The notes beneath the pieces were generated by a model that worked only from the letters and a program-made list of their open reading frames with translations, was not told the DNA's origin and made no database searches. The translations under genes were made by a program, and so were the position numbers. Below, piece after piece: positions 58,720 through 64,000 of a DNA stretch of 64,000 nt. Position 1 is the stretch's first letter. Every line of letters begins with the position of its first letter. Origin of the DNA: Microbacterium faecale (lineage in GTDB: Bacteria; Actinomycetota; Actinomycetes; Actinomycetales; Microbacteriaceae); contig NZ_BMHO01000001.1 of assembly GCF_014640975.1 (NCBI RefSeq), positions 2,304,166 through 2,368,165 on the forward strand. Reading direction: 5' to 3'.

Positions 58720-59481
58720 ATGCGCATCGCTGGTTCTCACGCCCTCATCTCCGGGGGTGCCTCGGGGCTCGGCAGAGCGACCGCCGAACGGCTCGTCGCT
58801 GGCGGAGCGCGCGTGTTCCTCCTCGACCTGCCTGGCTCCGCGGGCGCGGAGGTCGCGAACGAGATCGGGGGCGGAGCGCGGTTCGTTCCCGGCGATGTCA
58901 CCGACGTCGCGGATGTCCGCGCGGCGGTCGACGCGGCGTCTGCGGGCGGCTCGCTGCGGATCGTCGTGAACTGCGCAGGAGTCGCAACTCCGGGCAAACT
59001 CCTCGGTCGCGACGGCCCCCTCCCGCTGGAGTCGTTCATGCGCACCGTGACCGTCAACCTCGGCGGAACCGTCAACCTCGCCGCGCAGGCCGCCGAGGCG
59101 ATCGCACAGACGGATCCGATCGACGGCGAGCGCGGAGTCATCGTCAACACCGCGTCCATCGCCGCATTCGAAGGGCAGATCGGCCAGATCGCCTACGGAG
59201 CGTCGAAGGGCGGCGTCGTCGGCTTCACCCTTCCCGCTGCGCGCGAACTCGCCCGACACCTCATCCGCGTCGTGACGATCGCGCCAGGCCTGTTCGAGAC
59301 GCCGATGATGGCGAGCCTGCCCGCGGAGGTGCAGGAATCGCTCGGCAGCAAGACCCCGCACCCCTCGCGGCTCGGCATGCCGACGGAGTATGCGGCGCTG
59401 GTGGAGCACATCGCCCAGAACCCGATGCTCAACGGCGAGACGATCCGCCTCGACGGCGCTGTGCGGCTCGAACCGAGCTGA
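58720..59481 (+). CDS. short-chain dehydrogenase (3-hydroxyacyl-CoA dehydrogenase type 2-like)
   Basis: This 253-aa SDR has the cofactor motif ISGGASGLGRATAERL, NCAG (VVNCAGVATPG), catalytic Ser in NTASIAAFEGQIGQ and Tyr-x-x-x-Lys in YGASKGG, then VTIAPGLFETPMM. These residues resemble HSD17B10/type-2 3-hydroxyacyl-CoA dehydrogenases, which oxidise 2-methyl-3-hydroxybutyryl-CoA in isoleucine breakdown. This fits its divergent position beside the BCKDH operon. The ATG at 58720 has AAAGGA upstream; the 211-bp gap to E1alpha holds both promoters. Confidence 0.88.
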   Translation: MRIAGSHALISGGASGLGRATAERLVAGGARVFLLDLPGSAGAEVANEIGGGARFVPGDVTDVADVRAAVDAASAGGSLRIVVNCAGVATPGKLLGRDGPLPLESFMRTVTVNLGGTVNLAAQAAEAIAQTDPIDGERGVIVNTASIAAFEGQIGQIAYGASKGGVVGFTLPAARELARHLIRVVTIAPGLFETPMMASLPAEVQESLGSKTPHPSRLGMPTEYAALVEHIAQNPMLNGETIRLDGAVRLEPS

Positions 59482-59547
59482 CCCTCACACCGATCCGCCA
59501 GCACGGCCCCTCTCGACGCTCGCTCGGTCCCTCCGTACACTGTGCGC

Positions 59548-60666
59548 GTGACGAACAGGCTGAAGCGGATCCTTGCACGCCACGTCGAGCAGGGCTCGAT
59601 TCCCGGCGCGGTCGCCTCGCTCGGGCGCGACCTCGCGCCGATCGCGGTCGGATCCGCTGCTCCCGGCGGACCGCCGATTCGCACGGACGCCATCTTCCGG
59701 ATCCAATCGATGACGAAGCCCATCGCGACCGTCGCCGCGCTGCGCCTCGTCGAACGGGGTGCGCTGTCGCTCGACGAGCCGATCGAGCGCTGGCTGCCGG
59801 AACTGGCCGACCGGCGTGTGCTCGCGCATCCGGCCGCCGCGCTCGACGACACCGTCGCCGCACGCCGACCGATCACCCTGCGCCACCTCCTCACGAACAC
59901 CGCCGGCTACGGGATCATCCCGACCCCGTCGCCGCTTCAGACGGCGATGGACGACGCGCTGCTCATGCCCTCGAGCGCTCCCGCCAACCGCGGTGCCGAG
60001 GACTGGCTGCACGCCCTCACGGAACTGCCGCTCGCGCATCACCCCGGGGAAGGATGGCGATACCACCTCTCGTTCGGGATCCTCGGGATTCTGCTCGGTC
60101 GCGTCGCCGGGCTGCCCACCGCCGATGTCCTCCGGCGCGAGGTCTTCGACGTCGTCGGCATGCCGGACACCGGGTTCCGCGTTCCGGATGCCGAGGCGCA
60201 TCGGCTCGTTCCAGCGTTCCGGCGCACGGACGATGCCTTCGAGCAGGTCGAGGAGGCGGGCGCCGGTTACTACACGGGACCGGCGCCGTGCGACGAGAAT
60301 CACGCCGAACTGGTATCGACGCTCGCCGATTATCACGCGTTCGCGCGAGGGCTGGTCGACGGCGGACTACTCCGTCGCGAGTCCGTCACCGCGATCGCGA
60401 CCGACCACATCGACCCCGCGCTGAAGACGCCCGACAGCTTCTACGACGGATTCTGGAACAACATCGGCTGGGGCTACGGTGTCTCGGTCGTGACCGACGG
60501 CGCATATCGCGGACGGTTCGGCTGGTCCGGCGGCTACGGAACCGACTTCTTCGTCGACCCTGACGGGACGGTGTGCGTCGTACTCACCCAGGTCGAGATG
60601 GACGATCGGATCGCGGAGCTCCTGAGCGACCTCCAGGGCGTACGCGACACCGATTCGGTCCACTGA
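59548..60666 (+). CDS. serine hydrolase of the beta-lactamase/penicillin-binding-like family (esterase EstB type)
   Basis: This 372-aa protein has the Ser-x-x-Lys nucleophile motif in IQSMTKPIATVAAL and the Tyr element near WRYHLSFGILGILL. The third motif is in the FGWSGGYGTDFFVDP region. There is no signal peptide, so it is more likely a cytoplasmic esterase than an antibiotic-resistance enzyme. GTG 59548 or GTG 59542 could start translation. A -10-like TACACT ends at 59541, so the message may be leaderless. Confidence 0.85.
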   Translation: MTNRLKRILARHVEQGSIPGAVASLGRDLAPIAVGSAAPGGPPIRTDAIFRIQSMTKPIATVAALRLVERGALSLDEPIERWLPELADRRVLAHPAAALDDTVAARRPITLRHLLTNTAGYGIIPTPSPLQTAMDDALLMPSSAPANRGAEDWLHALTELPLAHHPGEGWRYHLSFGILGILLGRVAGLPTADVLRREVFDVVGMPDTGFRVPDAEAHRLVPAFRRTDDAFEQVEEAGAGYYTGPAPCDENHAELVSTLADYHAFARGLVDGGLLRRESVTAIATDHIDPALKTPDSFYDGFWNNIGWGYGVSVVTDGAYRGRFGWSGGYGTDFFVDPDGTVCVVLTQVEMDDRIAELLSDLQGVRDTDSVH

Positions 60667-60718
60667 GGCCAGTCGGGGTGGCCGCGCGGAGCGCGGCGTC
60701 GGCGTCCGCCTTGCTTGC

Positions 60719-60737
60719 AATACCCCCGCGGGGTATT
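60719..60737. promoter_or_regulatory. CsoR-operator-like palindrome
   Basis: AATACCCC-CGC-GGGGTATT is a perfect 8-bp dyad with a 3-nt spacer, followed on the plus strand by extra T residues. The ATACCCC/GGGGTAT core is that of copper-sensing CsoR-type operators. The same bases could also form a short terminator hairpin for the serine-hydrolase gene. No copper gene lies nearby. Confidence 0.5.
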
Positions 60738-60823
60738 TTTCGAGCATGGGCACCGCCACCAGAAGAAGCAGAGCGCAGGCTCACGGCCACAGGGAATACT
60801 GGGCACAGCCACAGGAGGGCGCT

Positions 60824-61378
60824 TTGACGTACGTCGCGCTCGGCGACTCGGCCGGAGTCGGCGTCGGTGTCGATGATCCGGAGCACGGGTACGTCGGCGT
60901 GGTCGCGAGACGACTCACGGAGAGCACAGGCAAGACGCTCCGCGTGATGAATTTCTCGATCAGTGGAGCGATGGCGAGGGACGTGCTCGACAACCAGGTC
61001 CCGAAACTCACAGAGATTCCCGCACCCGATTTCGTCACGTGCGTGATCGGCGGAAACGACGTGGCTTGGAAGGCGGTGTTCCGCCCCGCCGACTTCGAGC
61101 GTGACATGGAGTCGATCGCGACGGCGCTTCCCACCGGTTCGGTCCTGGGCCTCGTGGCGAACTTCAGACACTGGCCTCACGAGAATCGCGTGCGGAGGGC
61201 GAACCAGGTGATCCGCCAGGCCGCGGAACGCCATAGTCACGCCGTCGCGGACATCCACTCGCCAACCACCACGCTACCGCTTCGCGAATACCTGCGCACT
61301 TTCGCTCACGACCGCTTCCATCCGAATGAGAAGGGGCACCTACTCTGGGCTGATGCCGTCTGGGCACAGCTCACCTAG
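60824..61378 (+). CDS. SGNH/GDSL-family hydrolase
   Basis: This 184-aa esterase/lipase-like protein has block I TYVALGDSAGVGVG (Ser nucleophile), block III GGNDVAWK and block V DRFHPNEKGH (Asp-x-x-His). The frame opens with ATG at 60746, but that start has no ribosome site and adds 26 unrelated residues. The TTG at 60824 is preceded by AGGAGG at good spacing and gives the normal M-T-Y-V-A-L-G-D-S start, so I choose it. There is no signal peptide. The substrate is unknown. Confidence 0.87.
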   Translation: MTYVALGDSAGVGVGVDDPEHGYVGVVARRLTESTGKTLRVMNFSISGAMARDVLDNQVPKLTEIPAPDFVTCVIGGNDVAWKAVFRPADFERDMESIATALPTGSVLGLVANFRHWPHENRVRRANQVIRQAAERHSHAVADIHSPTTTLPLREYLRTFAHDRFHPNEKGHLLWADAVWAQLT

Positions 61379-61418
61379 CGGTTATGGGCTATAGACCACA
61401 TAACTGAGCACACGACGA

Positions 61419-61468
61419 GAAAATGGCCCCAGCCAAGAGTTGAAAACTCCTGGTCAGAGACCATTTTC
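61419..61468 (-). terminator. terminator of tRNA-Leu
   Basis: Nested hairpins on the minus strand combine an outer GAAAATGG/CCATTTTC (61419-61426 with 61461-61468), an inner CCAG/CTGG and GAGTT/AACTC with a 3-nt loop. The structure begins about 7 bp past the tRNA 3' end and the outer arm ends in TTTTC. Confidence 0.75.
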
Positions 61469-61474
61469 CTTCTG

Positions 61475-61560
61475 TGCGCGAGGGGGGACTTGAACCCCCA
61501 CGCCCTAATACGGGCACTAGCACCTCAAGCTAGCGCGTCTACCATTTCCGCCACCCGCGC
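61475..61560 (-). tRNA. tRNA-Leu (anticodon GAG)
   Basis: The gene is 86 nt with a 7-bp acceptor stem (GCGCGGG paired to CTCGCGC, one G-T) and discriminator A. The D-arm is GGCGGAAATGGTAGACGC. The anticodon arm CTAGC-TTGAGGT-GCTAG shows GAG, followed by a long variable arm (GTGCCCGTATTAGGGCG) and the T-arm GGGGGTTCAAGTCCCCC. The long variable arm and A73 are typical of tRNA-Leu. CCA is not encoded. Confidence 0.96.
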
Positions 61561-61668
61561 ATTGGGTGTCGGTCCGGTGCCTGAGCGAGACCGCTCGATT
61601 TCCGAACCAAGAGAAAACATTACCACCGTGACCGCTCCCCCGCGAATCAACCTCGCCGCTCGGGCGCG

Positions 61669-62757
61669 TCACGCCACGGAGACCCCGAACAGCAGTCCGA
61701 GCAGGTACGTCACGGCCGCCGCGCCGAAGCCGATCGCCAGCTGTCGCAGCGCCCGCGGGAGCGGAGCCGACCCCGACAGGAGACCCACCGTGGCGCCGGT
61801 CACGAGCAGCGCGATGCCGACGAGCGCGAGCGCGAGCACGACCGCGATGAGCCCGCTGAGACCGAAGATCCATGGCAGGACGGGGATGATCGCGCCCCCC
61901 GCGAAGAAGCAGAAGCTCGACGCGGCTGCGCGCCATGCACCGCCAATGACCTCGTGGTCATCCTGCGCCGCGGTCGGCGCCGGCATGCGCCCCTGATGGG
62001 CGTCGCCGACGAGCTTGCGCGCCCGCGCGATCGCCTCGTCCTCGCGCATGCCGCGCGTGCGATAGACAAGCGCGAGCTCGTTCTCGTCGATGTCGAGATC
62101 CGGCAGGCCGGCGTGCGCGAAGTCGTTCGGCTCCGTCGCGTCGAGCAGCTCACGTTGCGATCTCACCGAAACGAACTCGCCTGCCCCCATCGACAGCGCG
62201 CCGGCGAGCAGGCCTGCGATGCCGCTGAACATCACGAACGAGCCGGACACACCCGTCGCGCCGATGCCCATCACGAGCGCGAGGTTGCTGACCAGACCGT
62301 CGTTGGCTCCGAAAACGGCTGCGCGGAAGGTCCCGGACAGGCGCCTCCGGCTCCGAGCGGCGAGACCGCGCACGACCTCGTGGTGAACCTTCTCGTCCGC
62401 GCTCATCGCGGGCGTCGCGAACGGATCCGATTCGTACGGCGACCGCGCCTCGGCGCGCTGAGCAAGCGCGAGGGTGAAGATCGATCCGAAGCGCGTCGCG
62501 AGCCACGCGGTGACGCGCGTGCGGACGCTGGCGCGCGGCATCCGCGCCGGCTCCCCGCCGAGCAGCCGCAGCCAATGCTGCTCGTGGCGACGCTCCGCGT
62601 CGGCGAGCTGCACGAGGATCTCCCGCTCGTCGCCCGCTCGCCGCCGCGCGAGACGTCGGTACACGGCAGCCTCCGCGCGTTCGTCGGCAAGGTAGCGTGC
62701 CCAGCGGCGACGTTCGGCCGGCGAGGCCTGTGCCGGGTCGGGCTGCACGTGCTCCAC
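61669..62757 (-). CDS. ferritin-like/VIT1-CCC1 fusion, iron or manganese membrane transporter
   Basis: This 362-aa protein has an N-terminal ferritin-like domain (about residues 10-75, with Glu/His pattern ERAEAAVYRRLA and ADAERRHEQHW). A C-terminal VIT1/CCC1 membrane domain of about five segments follows (AAVFGANDGLVSNLALVMG, SGIAGLLAGALSMGAGEFVS, FFAGGAIIPVLPWIFG). Relatives such as MbfA export or sequester iron, with the ferritin-like part sensing or oxidising it. I choose GTG 62757, preceded by GAGGAG; the open frame reaches GTG 62811. Confidence 0.88.
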   Translation of the reverse strand: MEHVQPDPAQASPAERRRWARYLADERAEAAVYRRLARRRAGDEREILVQLADAERRHEQHWLRLLGGEPARMPRASVRTRVTAWLATRFGSIFTLALAQRAEARSPYESDPFATPAMSADEKVHHEVVRGLAARSRRRLSGTFRAAVFGANDGLVSNLALVMGIGATGVSGSFVMFSGIAGLLAGALSMGAGEFVSVRSQRELLDATEPNDFAHAGLPDLDIDENELALVYRTRGMREDEAIARARKLVGDAHQGRMPAPTAAQDDHEVIGGAWRAAASSFCFFAGGAIIPVLPWIFGLSGLIAVVLALALVGIALLVTGATVGLLSGSAPLPRALRQLAIGFGAAAVTYLLGLLFGVSVA

Positions 62758-62869
62758 GCGGGGCTCCTCTGATCGATCATCCGAACGGATCCCCACGAAC
62801 GTAGCCCGCACCGCTGACCGCGCTCAGAGCATTACGGAGCACCGAAACGAGTAGGCGACGCACCGCGCG

Positions 62870-64000
62870 TCAACTGCGCACCCGTCGCCGCAGCAGGTCG
62901 ATGCGCGCTTGCAGCTGCGCGACCGTGGCCTGCGCGACCGCCGGTCCCCCGCAGATCCGGCGCAGCCAGGCGTGTACCTGGCCGTGCGGATCCCCCGTCT
63001 GGTGTGCGTAGACGCCGACGAGGCTGTTGAGGAGCTGTCGCTGCTCCTTGAGCGTGCGGTGCAGCGGCTCGGGAAGATCGCTGGCGACGCCCGCTTCGCG
63101 TTCCCGGGTCTCGCGCGCTGTGCGGTGCCGCGTCTGCCGCGTCTGCCGCTGCATCAGCAGTTCGTGCACGTGCTCCGGCTCGAGCAGTCCCGGCAGCCCG
63201 ATGAACTCCTGTTCCTCGTCGCTCCCCGGCACCGCGAGCTGCCCGAACTGCTGCCCTTCGAAGACGACGGAGTCGAAATGCGCGACGGAGCCGAGCGGTG
63301 CGAACGAGAACGCCTGCTCGAGGAGCTCATCGCTCGCCGACTCCTCACGCTCAGCCGCTTCGAGCAGGCTGTCGTCCAGCCCATCCTCGTCCTTCTCGCC
63401 ACGGTCGAGCACGTGGTCACGCTGCTTCTCGAGCTCGTGCGCGAGCGCCATGAGCACGGGAACCTGGGGCAGGAACACGCTCGCCGCCTCGCCCTTGCGG
63501 CGAGCGCGCACGAATCGACCGATCGCCTGCGCGAAGAACAGCGGCGTCGACGAGCTGGTCGCGTAGACGCCGACGGCGAGTCGCGGCACATCGACGCCCT
63601 CGGAGACCATCCGCACCGCGACCATCCATCGCGACGTGTTCTGCGCGAACTGCTCGATGCGTCGCGAGGCTTCGACTTCGTCGCTGAGCACGAGCGTCGG
63701 CCGCTGGCCCGTGATCGTGCGCAGTAGCTCGGCGTACGCGCGTGCCGTGGACTGATCCGTCGCGATGACGAGACCGCCCGCGTCGGGCACGTGGTGGCGG
63801 ATCTCCGTGAGGCGCCGGTCGGCGCTCGCGAGGACGGCGGGCATCCACTCGCCCTCAGGATCGAGCGCCGTGCGCCAGGCCTGGCTCGTGACATCCTTCG
63901 TGTTGTCCTGACCCAGATGCGCCTCGACCTCGTCGCCCATCCGGGTGCGCCACGTCATGTGCCCCGAGTACACGTGAAACAGGACAGGGCGCACGACGCC
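62870..64000 (-). CDS. DEAD/DEAH-box helicase, C-terminal part (5' end outside window)
   Basis: The frame runs off the right edge, so only the last 376 or so residues are present. They contain the second helicase RecA-like domain: VRMVSEGVDVPRLAVGVYA (motif V) and QAIGRFVRARRKGE (motif VI). A long charged C-terminal region rich in Glu, Arg and Gln then ends in a predicted coiled coil (QTRQTRHRTARETRERE). It belongs to the SF2 type related to restriction/ComFA-like helicases of unknown role. The GTG at 63994 is internal, not a true start. Confidence 0.85.
   Translation of the reverse strand, partial: GVVRPVLFHVYSGHMTWRTRMGDEVEAHLGQDNTKDVTSQAWRTALDPEGEWMPAVLASADRRLTEIRHHVPDAGGLVIATDQSTARAYAELLRTITGQRPTLVLSDEVEASRRIEQFAQNTSRWMVAVRMVSEGVDVPRLAVGVYATSSSTPLFFAQAIGRFVRARRKGEAASVFLPQVPVLMALAHELEKQRDHVLDRGEKDEDGLDDSLLEAAEREESASDELLEQAFSFAPLGSVAHFDSVVFEGQQFGQLAVPGSDEEQEFIGLPGLLEPEHVHELLMQRQTRQTRHRTARETREREAGVASDLPEPLHRTLKEQRQLLNSLVGVYAHQTGDPHGQVHAWLRRICGGPAVAQATVAQLQARIDLLRRRVRS

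Noticed and set aside
57426..60563. 1045-aa plus-strand open frame
   Set aside because: It is antisense to E1alpha and out of frame over the SDR and serine-hydrolase genes. The protein is Arg-rich with no motif; long shadows are expected at this GC content.
59548..60666. Beta-lactamase resistance gene
   Set aside because: It has an SxxK serine-hydrolase fold, but no export signal and atypical second and third motifs; an esterase role is more likely.
60746..60823. ATG-started N-terminal extension of the SGNH hydrolase
   Set aside because: There is no ribosome site and 26 residues unlike the family; TTG 60824 has AGGAGG and the family-typical first residues. It is kept only as a possible remnant in the findings.

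Overview
The window is a 64 kb stretch of a high-GC actinobacterial chromosome. Gene content and order (rplS-lepB-rnhB-DUF2469-yraN-comM-dprA-xerC-rpsB-tsf-pyrH-frr-cdsA, a fused PafBC, many GTG starts and ATGA/GTGA stop-start overlaps) suggest Microbacteriaceae, probably Microbacterium or a close relative. That placement is inferred from gene order and protein style; no search was run. There are about 58 protein genes and one tRNA gene, packed so tightly that no gene-free stretch exceeds about 300 bases.

Layout. (1) 1-12.5 kb, minus strand except for one plus-strand M23 gene: core translation, lipid, cell-envelope and DNA-uptake/recombination genes from rplS through rpsB-tsf-pyrH-frr-cdsA to a DivIVA-domain gene and a truncated secreted protein at the left edge. 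(2) 12.7-34.1 kb: an assimilatory nitrate/nitrite island. After map come nirBD with siroheme genes (cysG, sirohydrochlorin chelatase) and a HemD/winged-helix regulator (NnaR type). Then come molybdenum uptake (modABC) and molybdenum cofactor genes (moaA, moeZ-like, moeA, moaC, DUF6457, moaD, moaE, mog). Finally, beyond trmD, come narK, a flavoprotein electron donor and the catalytic nitrate reductase. Nitrate imported by NarK would be reduced to nitrite by the Mo enzyme and then to ammonium by NirBD. The two main plus-strand operons share a recognisable promoter element. (3) 34.2-44.2 kb: helY-tatC-tatA-pafBC-FKBP-trmI-HAD, a PAC2 protein and uppP. In mycobacteria the Pup/proteasome genes lie in this neighbourhood between trmI and pafBC; here they are absent. 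(4) 44.2-49.0 kb: an M20 peptidase, an iron-linked flavin reductase, and an ABC-2 exporter with a small HTH regulator. (5) 49.1-58.5 kb: an eight-gene minus-strand operon for branched-chain 2-oxoacid (leucine) breakdown: E1alpha, E1beta, E2, acyl-CoA carboxylase beta and alpha, MaoC hydratase, CitE-like lyase, acyl-CoA dehydrogenase. A divergent SDR gene lies next to it. (6) 59.5-64 kb: a serine hydrolase, an SGNH hydrolase, tRNA-Leu(GAG), a ferritin-like/VIT transporter and a truncated helicase.

The most interesting points are these. The nirB and narK promoters share a GCGGAAACAC ... CCTAnnGT ... ACCGAC layout with GlnR-like half-sites. trmD is stranded between the two halves of the nitrate island and stop-start coupled to mog. 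The proteasome block is missing from an otherwise conserved neighbourhood. The E2 subunit has no visible peripheral-subunit-binding domain. A metal-operator-like palindrome sits without an obvious cognate gene.
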